NCBI GenBank assembly: GCA_018136815.1
Contig: CM030944.1
Span: 2,581,834 to 2,645,833, forward strand
DNA: 64,000 bases
Reading direction: 5' to 3'
Source of the DNA: Isochrysis galbana
Lineage: Eukaryota; Haptophyta; Isochrysidales; Isochrysidaceae
Part shown: positions 43,701-51,944 of the stretch, in pieces
Layout: each line of letters opens with the position of its first letter
Numbering within the stretch: position 1 is the first letter of the stretch
The notes under the pieces: generated by a model
Told to the model about the DNA's origin: nothing
The model's database searches: none
What the model saw: the letters and a program-made list of their open reading frames with translations, nothing else
Made by a program: the position numbers and the translations under genes

Positions 43701-44100
43701 TGGAGACGGAGGAGGCGGTGAGGGTGGTGGCGGAGATGGGGGAGGTGGCGATGGCGGTGGTGGAGAAGGAGGAGGCGGCGAGGGCGGTGGCGGCGACGGC
43801 GGGGCGGCGAGGGAGGAGGAGGAGAGGGAGGAGGAGGAGAGGGAGGAGGAGGAGAGGGAGGAGGAGGAGAGGGAGGGGAGGAGAGGGCGGAGGTGGAGAT
43901 GGAGGTGGCGGAGAGGGAGGAGGCGGAGAGGGAGGAGGCGGCGAGGGCGGTGGTGGAGATTGAGGTGGCGGAGATGGAGGAGGTGGCGAGGGAGGAGGCG
44001 GTGAGGGCGGCGGCGGTGAGGGGGCGGCGGCGAAGGGGGAGGAGGAGACGGCGGCGGCGGCGAGGGAGGAGGAGGAGAGGGCGGTGGCGGAGATGGCGGT
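37756..44100 (-). repeat. Minisatellite, G-rich arm (about 6.3 kb to the gap)
   Basis: The basic unit is 15 bp (ggcggcgagggcgga), giving Ser-Pro4 repeats on the minus strand. Variant units (gga, ggt, gac, gat, gaa) are arranged in blocks, and long blocks are duplicated: parts of 41700-42850, 42900-43350 and 43380-44060 repeat one another with a few indels. The single-base deletions near 42840, 43390, 43570 and 43800 break the triplet frame, which argues against one long protein. The array runs into the 100-N gap, so its true length is unknown. Confidence 0.92.
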
Positions 44101-44200
44101 NNNNNNNNNNNNNNNNNNNNNNNNNNNNNNNNNNNNNNNNNNNNNNNNNNNNNNNNNNNNNNNNNNNNNNNNNNNNNNNNNNNNNNNNNNNNNNNNNNNN
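44101..44200. other. Assembly gap (100 N)
   Basis: A placeholder gap at the edge of the minisatellite. Array collapse or misjoining here is likely. Confidence 1.
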
Positions 44201-45596
44201 CTTGTAGTGCTTTTACGTGGGCCGACCAATCTAGGAGTCCCAGCCCCAGTGTTCTGGTCGCGCTTTTCTCGTGTGTTGTGACGTAGCATGGGTATTTCAT
44301 CCATTTGCTCTGTTTGTTAGTGTACGGGCTAGTCCAGAGGACGGCGTCTACTGCTCTTTGTACCCGTGAGTGGAACCACTTGGGGGCGGCCAATGTTTGC
44401 AGCCAGTATCTGGGCATTCCATATACCATGAAGTTTGCCACGGACGTTCGCCCGAAGATCGTCATATAGTTAGTAACCGGTGCTAGTTTGGCGACTCTGT
44501 CTTCGATTTTGTCCGCCAGACTTGACCAAAAGGGCTTGAGGGCCTCCGGTGCGCCCAAGGGGACGCCCAACACGGTTAGGTATTCTGCGTTGCTTATCCA
44601 GTTATACTTGCGCATGTTCCATGGCGGTTTTCGCAATCTTTGGGACCCCATCCTCAGGCCTTGAAATTTGTTTGTGTTTGTCTTGCCTCCCGTTGCTTTT
44701 TCGTGTAGCTCCACCCATTCCAGGGATCTCTGAAGACTCTTATAATCTCTTGCTATCAGCGCCGTGTCATCGGCAAATTGGCTTATCTTTAGGCTATAGC
44801 CGTTCAGGTTCACCCCAGCTATGTCTTCGTCCCCGTTGATGGCCCGGGTGAGTGCCTCCGTTGTCAGGAGAAATGTGAGAGGGGACAGCGGGCAGCCTTG
44901 CGGCATGCCGCTCCCTACTGTGAAGGGGTAGCTCCTCCCGCCGTTGGTTTTGATCGTGCGTATTGGCCGAGCGTCCTCACTCGTAAGCGCTTTCGCTAGC
45001 GTCTGAAAGTTAGGCCCGAAGTTAAGTAGCTTGAGTGCCAAATGATAGAATTCCCAGCTTACTCTATCGAACGCCTTCTCCCAGTCTAGGGCTAGCAGCA
45101 ATCCCGGGTCCCCGGTCTCGTCTAGATAAGCCCTTGTGAGTTGGAGGAGGTGCGTAGCTTCGCTAATGAGCCTCTTTGGCACGAATCCCAGTTGGTTTTC
45201 CGATATTATTTTTCCTATCACTTTACTAAGTCTGTTCGTCAGTATTTTGGCTAGTATTTTATAGTCGCTCTGTAGCAATGTGATAGGCCTATAGTTGCGC
45301 GGATCTCGCGCGTCGCCTTTCTTGTATAGCAGTATTATGTCGCCTTCCCTTAAAGTGAACGCCAGGGTTCCTGTGACTAGCGCTTGGTTGTATAGCTGCG
45401 TTAGCAGCGGCGCTGCTAACTTCTCGTGCGCCTTATACACTTCTGCCGGCAACCCATCCGGGCCCGCGCTCTTTCCCGAGCCGATGCTCTTTATGGCCTG
45501 TCTGGTTTCTTCTACGTCGATGGCGCCCTCCAGCCTTCGGCGATCCAGGTCGCTTAGCGGCGATGTCCAACGGGGACCCCGGGAAGGGGAGTGCAC
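44201..45596 (-). mobile_element. LINE reverse transcriptase (ORF2 fragment)
   Basis: The minus strand encodes about 460 residues of a non-LTR retrotransposon RT. The fingers motif is AIKSIGSGKSAGPDGLPAEV, followed by NYRPITLLQSDYKILAKILT, NQLGFVPKR and the catalytic Asp in LLALDWEKAFDRVSWEF. Then come GMPQGCPLSPLTFLL and the core SQFADDTALIA, with both aspartates intact. After the palm the thumb region continues (LGVPLGAPEALKPFWSSLAD) to the gap. The endonuclease domain expected upstream is absent beyond 45596, and the C-terminal zinc-knuckle part is lost in the gap. This is a fragment with an intact catalytic core. Confidence 0.93.
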
Positions 45597-46467
45597 TTAG
45601 CAGAGTAGTAGGCATCATCAACAATATTTTTTCAAGTATGAACTTAGTTGCACGCGCACGCGCTCCATAAAAAAAAACCTTTTAATAGTCTCGCCTCACG
45701 TGTGGCACTGAATCACGCTGACGAAGCCACGCCCATTCTCCTTCCTCTCCCTCACTCCCCGCCTTGCGGCAGCTCCCCTCGTGCTCTACTTAGGGGCTCA
45801 GGTCGTGCGGGTGGTTTGAGCTGAGCGGGGTGCACCTGTCTCCAACGGTATGTTCTCGCCTTCCTCCTGTTCTGTTGAGTGACCTGCTTATCTAGAATGT
45901 GTTCCAGGGTACGTCTCTTTAGTGTGTACGAGTGTTCGTCTTGTGTGTCTGTGTCTGTGGTCGGTCGCCCATCCGAGCGGCCATTCTGTCCAAGTAAGTG
46001 GTAGAACGTGAAAGCGCCGGCAGAGCGCCCGGTGGTGTTCGAAAGTTGGGCGTTGGGCACTCGGGAACTATCAGTAAACTGATAGGGTCATGGAGCGCGC
46101 CGCTCCCCTCCTCTCCTGCCGCCAACCCCGCCGCGACGGACGATCGGGCCATGCTCGACCCCACGCACTCGAAGCGCCCGCGAGAGGGCGCTCCCCCGAC
46201 CGAGGTGCGCACGAGACTCGTCGAGTGCCACCCCCGGACAGCCGCACACCACCAAGCTCAGCCAGGCCAACATGGAACATGGCCCACACAATCCACATCT
46301 CCTCCCAGCCACAAGTGGCCACCCACCCAATGATTTAAGCCGGCTCCAAGCCGCATCCCATAGGGAAAGCCTCATGGCTGCATGGCTGGACCCCTACATA
46401 GCCGCGGCACCGACCTCGTGCGCAAGCACGAGGCACCCAGGCCCGGCCAGACACCTTACCAACCCCA
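45597..46467 (-). repeat. LINE 3' end (inverted) and associated dispersed repeats
   Basis: At about 45632-45652 lies the palindrome motif (caagtatgaacttagttgc). From about 45665 the minus strand ends in the LINE tail (ggcgagactattaaaaggtt then A/T run). It matches 11518-11865 back to about 45890. Farther right, 46075-46160 is the gatagggtcatggagcgcgc repeat, and 46340-46440 shares cccatagggaaagcctc with 9.4 kb. No gene is supported. Confidence 0.65.
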
Positions 46468-46557
46468 TCCATGGGGCCCGGATGGGACAATAGGCTTCTA
46501 ATAGGTTCTATTAAGAGGTCAAGAGGCCTACCAGACCTGTTACCTGTTAATAGGTAA

Positions 46558-47092
46558 TACTACCTCCGTTCCAAAACTCAGAATTTTTTAAAAATGTTGA
46601 CACGGCGTTTAACGTTTAACGTAGAAAGCCCGGAATCTCAGATGAAGATTTCGGGTACACGCTGGCTTTAGTTAGGCAGCATCGAGGGGGGCCATCGACT
46701 CGCGGCTTCCGAAGCGCCGCGACTTCAATCTCGACCGCTTCACCGAGCAGTGCGAGCAAGCTTTTACGGAGTATCCACAGGAGAAATTGAGTGCATTATT
46801 TGATACTAAGAGTCGTGTGTTGCGTGCTATTGTGCAGGCGGAAGGTCGCAATGACTACGTCTTGCCACATCGTCGTGACGATCGTTCGGACAGTGAATAG
46901 AGTACCTGTTTTGGCCGCGTCAGTGTGGGTTTTAGAATTGCGTTATTCTCCTCTTCTAAAAAACCATGTTAAGCTAGCATGTACCCTCTTTATAGCATAG
47001 CCTTCTGTGGAGTGCCTCCCCTCCTCTAGGCGCCGCACTTGCTTCCCAAAGGCTCTCTCACATCTATCTCAGTTTTGGAACGGAGGTAGTAG
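46558..47092 (+). mobile_element. Tc1/mariner (Stowaway-like) deletion derivative
   Basis: About 535 bp, bounded by inverted ends TACTACCTCCGTTCCAAAAC (46558) and the matching complement ending at 47092. TA lies at each edge, as expected for TA target duplication. The CTxCCTCCGTTCC core is the hallmark of Stowaway/mariner ends. Unlike most MITEs, it retains a piece of transposase (next entry). Confidence 0.88.
46715..46900 (+). pseudogene. mariner transposase C-terminal remnant
   Basis: A 61-residue frame ending at the stop 46898-46900. It contains TEYPQEKLSALFDTKSRVLR and GRNDYVLPHRRDD. In mariner-like transposases of plants and protists the C-terminus after the third catalytic Asp has the form YPxEKLxxxF...GGNxYxxPH, which this fits. 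The catalytic DDD/E core is missing, so it cannot be functional. Confidence 0.7.
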
Positions 47093-47093
47093 G

Positions 47094-47170
47094 TGAAAAA
47101 AAACCTTTTAATATTCTCGCCTCGCGCGTGGCTATAGGTACCGCTATCGTAGCCACGCCCAGATCATCTT
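47094..47170 (-). repeat. LINE 3' tail, inverted
   Basis: The complement ends cgaggcgagaatattaaaag followed by a T run, like 11840-11860 and 45668. It abuts the mariner right end within two bases. Only the last 75 bases or so are present. Confidence 0.6.
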
Positions 47171-47398
47171 AGATCCCTTCCTCTCCCTAGTAACCAAGCT
47201 CCGAAGTCAGAAGCCAATCATATTCATATTAAAAATCATACTAATAACTCTATAAATAATATTAGTGAAATGCGTTTTATTTTGACCTGTTGTGGACCTA
47301 TTTCGACTTGTTAACACGACCTCTTAATAGGAAGAGGCCCCCGAGAAACCCGAAACCTGTTGACCTTGTACCTGTTGTCCCATCCGGGCCATGGGGAG

Positions 47399-47807
47399 AA
47401 CTCTCAAGCTGGTGCAGAGAAAGTTGCATCAAGGGATGGAAATGGCTTACGGCCTCCAGGGAAAACCCTAGCCAGACTCACACGAACTGACCGCCACAAC
47501 CTTCCTCGCCGCGGCTTGGCCGACCATGTCCGCCTCGCGCGACCACAACGAACATAGAAGACGGTATATTACGAAGAAGGCTCGTACTCATGCCGAAATA
47601 TTCATGCCAAAAGGCCTGAATACAACAGTCGAGAGCTCTTCAAGTCCAAAGCCCTTCAAATAATTCGAAATGATAGCAAAAAAAGAGCAAGTATGGTATC
47701 AGAGCAATATGGTGCATGGCATAGACCAGGTAACAACATTCAAGGCAGGGAGCCGAACACAGTTTCGACATTCTACAAGTCCGAGCAACAAATGGGACAT
47801 TGGCACG
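47399..47807 (+). other. Intergenic, with primer-binding-site match at 47694-47705
   Basis: TGGTATCAGAGC at 47694-47705 is an exact match to the 12-base initiator-tRNA primer site that follows the 5' LTR of most copia elements. The LTR is not recognisable upstream, and the kinase gene begins 100 bases downstream. If real, this is a small retroelement relic. Nothing else is seen. Confidence 0.35.
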
Positions 47808-49675
47808 TCAACGACCATTTTGTGCAGCAAAGAGAAGGGCAGGCATCTTCAGATGGACAGTCGTACGTCGTTCATCAGCGTGCAACCAAACTTTACCGCC
47901 GACAAAATCTGCTGCGCGCCTCACTGTAGGGAGCCCAAAGCCATCACTAAAAGAATGACAACAGGAGAGGACAAGGAGTCAACAAACAAAGGCAAGCGCA
48001 AGGAGCTTAGTGAAGGACTTGCAATTGCCGATTGATTGGGCGTGCCCACACTACAAGCCCTCCACTAAGATCCAGCCGCCTGAACGTGAGGAGTGCAAAT
48101 GAGGCTTCCACACCTTTGGGAAAGGAACCTAAGGATTTGGTCAGTGTGTGCATGCGCTTGGAAGACCTGTATGCATTCTTCTGGGGTGAGATGACGTGCG
48201 CTCTTCAGATTGGTGTTGGTCACACGGAGGTAGATGAAGGTCCTCAAAGTCGAAGTCCCTGCAATGTGAGGGGGAAGGGACAAGGTCTGAGCTGCGGAGC
48301 CCTTCTTGCTCCTCTCGTCCGATTTGAAAGACCGAGCGCACTCCTACATGCATCCCGAACAATCCTCTACGGACAGTACATTTATTTTTTGTTGAAGCGT
48401 CGCACAGAAACGGGGGCATCCATGAGTGAGAGCTCTCTTTTCGTCCTTTGATGTACTCTCTTGGTGAGCATCCTCACTCACCATTTGCCACCTCTGCTCG
48501 AATCTCGATCGGGGTGCCCGGCTCTGAGTACTTCGCAGCATTGGAGATGAATTCGGTGACGATGAGTTGAAGGAGCACCAAGTCAACGATAGCCTTCTCA
48601 CTCGTCTCAACAGTTCCAACAACATGGTGAGCTTCCATTTGCTGCTCCAGGAAGGAGTGCAGCTCCACTCCTACCATCTGCGTACGGTAAGTCCCCTCTT
48701 GGAGTTGCAAAACGGCCTCGCGCGCGTAGCACCTGAGAGGAAGAAGGAAGCGCAAGTCGCGAGTGTCTGACTGTGGCAGCACACCATTTTTTACAACTCG
48801 TCAACAGCTTCGGACTGACGCATACTCAGGAATGCATGCGAAAGCCAAACTCACCAATTGGAGCCACGATCAAGCAGGTCTTTGATGTCGTCAACTAGAA
48901 TGCATGCCTTACTTGATGTCCCCGAAGCTTGCGCGAGCGGGTGTAGTTCTGGTAGCTTGTTCAACAAGTGGGCGGCGCGGTCATACTGCCCTTTGACTGC
49001 GCGATTGAGGCGCGAGTCCGCACGCTTGTGGACCGCTACCAGTTTGATAAATGAGCGCAGCTTGTGCTGGTCGTAATTGATTGCAAGCCCACACAAGAAG
49101 CCGGTAACGTTACCCATGGCAAGAAGAGCCGGCTCGCGCCAGCCTATCGGGAAAATTGGTCGCACAATGTGCATGCTCGTGAAAACAAGAGCGGTGATCA
49201 GGCGATGCTCAAGTGGGTAGAGGCGCATCGCCATCACGAGCTGTGCCATCAATGCGCAAACGCTGAGTGCCACCGGTTCCTGAGTGAATTGGGTCTGCGC
49301 AGGCACTGATGGAGCCGCTTCGGAAAACAGCGAGGCCCCAGCTATGGCCGCAAGAAGTGCTAATTGTGGGCAAATCAGGCCTTGCAGACTTGTGGCCGGC
49401 TTTGGCGGTGGTAGGACGACACAGCTAGCGATGAAGACCATGCGAAGTGCGAATAAGGTGAGCAGTAGGATTGAACGGTGCACGGCGCCAATGACTATGT
49501 ACATCAGCGTGACGCACTTGGCGAGGGCGCACTTGACGTAGAGGCTCTGATGTTTCATATCCAGCCTGTCAACAAGTGAGACAGCTGGCTCCCAATGGAA
49601 TAACAAGCTGAGGTAGTGGATGAGCGGCCTCTCAGGTGAAAGCGAGGGCATCCATTGAGAGAGCTTACAGTACAT
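47808..49675 (-). CDS. Membrane sensor histidine kinase (lacks obvious phospho-acceptor His)
   Basis: Predicted membrane histidine kinase of 451 aa in four exons: 49675-48855, 48732-48482, 48258-48114 and 47946-47808. All junctions are GT-AG with matching phases (2/1, 1/2, 2/1). Residues 1 to about 205 carry several hydrophobic helices (TLFALRMVFIASCVVLPPP; LLAMGNVTGFLCGLAI). The dimerisation region follows (ADSRLNRAVKGQYDRAAHLL). Related algal kinases have His after RLN, but here it is Arg225. The ATP-binding domain has a good N box (VTEFISNAAKYSEPGTP), a degenerate G1 region (VTNTN in place of DxGxG) then LTPEECIQVF, and G2 as DGFGLPTVRRAADFVGGK. No receiver domain is fused. It may signal through a different residue or be a regulatory pseudokinase. 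The frame between 47946 and the stop would be missed without splicing. Confidence 0.88.
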
Positions 49676-50798
49676 CGAGCCAGCGGGGAGATGGGGGGAT
49701 GGAAAATCCCCTTTTGGGCGGCGGGAACCGATTGAATTTTCTGAGCCGCGCAGTCTTTGTCCTCTGTAACAGACGACTATGCTGACGGCTGGGTTGGCCT
49801 AAAGGCAGCATAGAATGCAAGGAGATGGCACGTTGTACGCGGCAACACTCGTACGCCTCGTGACTGGACCGGGAGTCTGTCGATGCCCCCCCCCCCCCCC
49901 CCTCTTGGAGCTGAGGGAGCCGAGAGGGAGACTGCCCTCAAGGTGAGGGGTGGTTCGAGCAGCCGGCTCCGACTCCGAAGGGAAGGGAAGGGCCATCGGG
50001 GAGGCTGGAAGGGGCGCGCTTGGGCTCAATGCTGGGCTGGGCGTGCACAGACCTGAGATCGGCTCCGTCGTGACGACGGGGAAGGAGGACGGCGAGAGGA
50101 TGGTGAGATGGGTGGGTGGGGTCCGAGTCGTTTGGAGGAGGGCACGTGAGTAGTGATGACGGTGCGAGAGGAGAAAAATAGATTGCGAGCAGAATGCAAT
50201 ACTAGTGGCACTAGGAGATGAAGTAGAGTATTGAAGTATTGAAGTATTGAGAGGAACGCCAACCGGAGCGGCGCGTGGGCGCGGCGACCCCTCCCCCTCC
50301 CCCCCGCGTGTGGGGGATGCGTTCGGGGGGGGGGGGGGGGTTGGGGGGTTTCGCGGGGGTTTCACTCCGATCTCTCACCGAGGTTTCACTCCGCGTTCGA
50401 CTTCAAACGTCGGGGTGAAACTTCAAACGTCGGGGTGAATGAAACCTCGGTGAAACCATGTTTGTTCAACTCCGCCCAGTGGGCGCGTGGAACAACTCTG
50501 GCGGGTTTCACTACCAGCTTTTTGCTCCTACGCGAGCGATGGCGGTGCGCTTGCGACCCCATGTGCCATGTGCCTATCGGCGTTCCGATTGGCCTTTGTT
50601 TGACCACACAAACACAAATGTCTCCTCCTCTTCCTCTTCAAACACGTCGGCGGGCCACCGGATGCGCACAGCTCCGGCTTTAAGAAATTTCCTACAGCTT
50701 GGGCTCACCTTGTCGGTCGTCCCGTTTGCCGCCTGGCGCCTGGCACCTGGACCTGGACAACCTCGCCCGCCGCCCGTACACCAACACCAAATTACAAA
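49676..50798. other. Intergenic with low-complexity and small tandem repeats
   Basis: Contains C runs at 49886-49902, three copies of gtattgaa at about 50229-50250, a G run at about 50330, and a small tandem repeat with cttcaaacgtcggggtgaaa at 50400-50440. Inverted gtttcac words lie near it. No gene is supported. Confidence 0.45.
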
Positions 50799-51035
50799 TT
50801 AGAAATTAAGTGTCGACTTTCTTGCACCTGTCTCAGGACAAACCGTCCAATAACGCCAATTGACTTCGACTTCCGTGCCCACTAAGTCGTCGTCGAGCTT
50901 CGGAGGCCTCGGCGGCTGCTGATCGCCTGTAGTGTCGAGCTGGCCTGCTTGCTCTAGAGCTGTACGCTTGCGCCGGGCCATCGCTCGAGCAACTCGCAAC
51001 TCGTCGGGACTAATCTCTTTTATTGTGTCGGACAT
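50799..51035 (-). CDS. Small unrecognised ORF (possible exon)
   Basis: From an ATG at 51035 it encodes 78 residues: a charged helix (ISPDELRVARAMARRKRTAL), a Pro/Asp linker, and VGTEVEVNWRYWTVCPETG. The latter has a chromo/Tudor-like look but is too short to assign. A possible donor (gtgcaa) follows ETG, so the last few residues may be intron. Possibly a transposon-derived exon. Confidence 0.3.
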   Translation of the reverse strand: MSDTIKEISPDELRVARAMARRKRTALEQAGQLDTTGDQQPPRPPKLDDDLVGTEVEVNWRYWTVCPETGARKSTLNF

Positions 51036-51944
51036 CTCACTCGCTTGAACCGTCGGCGTCCCGAGCTCCTTCAATGTCTTGCGCTCTTGCGCTTCATCAC
51101 AGGGACGGCCGCCTGCTCGGGGAGCTCGTGACTCGTGAGCGCGGCGGCGTTTCGCCTTTTCTTCGATAATGTATAAAAAAAAACATCCGAAGATTCTGGG
51201 CTACACACCTACTATACTAGTGTACTTCCCCATCCCTTCTGACATCGCCCTTGTCTTCCCATCCCCCCACCACCTCCCCTGCCCCCCTTCGTTCCTTTGC
51301 CTTCGGTGTCCGGGGTCCGGCTCGGGTGCGCTACCACGAGCCTGGTTCAGAGCGCGGGTTCCGGGCAGGCCTGCTGTCGGTCTATTGTGTACGCGTGACT
51401 GGTGAGCGGACTACTGTGTCTCTCGTATGTGGTGACCGATTGTTTGTTTCTGTGGATATTTGTCCCGCCTTTTCTTCGATAATGTATCATGTCCTCCACG
51501 AGCGAAGTGAGGCTAGAGACTGTGCCAACGTACTACTCGTCCGCGGGAGGTATAATTAGGTGCTTAGTTCTGTGCCTTGTGGGTCTTAATGCGGGCTCAT
51601 GTGTGTCGTGGCTCGACGGCTAGTGGCAGTATTACTCAGTATTCGGTTATTTTATTATTATTGTAATCTAGTCCGAACGCTGACTTTTGACGACTTCCGG
51701 TGCAGTTGGCTGACGCCACTGCACTATATACATGTTGCTTATCCGCGTGAGATCACTGAGCACGCATCGCATCACCGCGACGCAGTTACAATATCAGTAT
51801 GGCAAGGCGCTGATAAACGCGCGCACGAGTGCTGAACGACCGCACAAAGGTTCCGATGCACGAAAAACAGGAGTCACGTGTCACAACATCAACATGTTGT
51901 GTTTTCACCAATTACCTAGGTAGCGCCCAACCTCGTGCCAACCA
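51036..51944. other. Intergenic, nothing recognised
   Basis: A short motif, ttttcttcgataatgtat, occurs twice (51157 and 51470), marking a dispersed duplication. Otherwise unremarkable. Confidence 0.4.

Larger units (their letters stand above)
46468..47398. mobile_element. Outer inverted-repeat element enclosing a mariner relic
   Basis: The left edge reads atccatggggcccggatggg and then acaatagg..ctattaagaggtc. The right edge, complemented, reads ccatggcccggatgggacaa and then cagg..ctattaagaggtc. The imperfect inverted repeat is about 70-90 bp long and brackets both the mariner element (46558-47092) and a LINE tail (47094-47170). Its class is unknown. Insertion order suggests the outer element is the oldest. 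Confidence 0.55.

Noticed and set aside
37731-44004. Plus-strand Glu/Ala/Arg-rich open frames in the G-rich arm
   Set aside because: Complement of the same minisatellite; composition artefact.
37699-44304. A 2,200-codon SPPPP protein resembling a pherophorin or extensin
   Set aside because: There is no signal peptide, globular domain or start context. The frame is broken by single-base changes, and equivalent long frames exist on both strands.
34929-45596. A minus-strand open frame of more than 3,500 codons joining reverse transcriptase and Pro/Gly repeats
   Set aside because: It runs through a gap, a strand-switching minisatellite and several frames of CCN/GGN triplets. It is an artefact of stop-free repeats fused to a LINE fragment.
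47670-48035. A plus-strand 121-codon Gag-like frame after the primer-binding site
   Set aside because: It overlaps, in antisense, the last exon of the histidine kinase, which has much stronger support.
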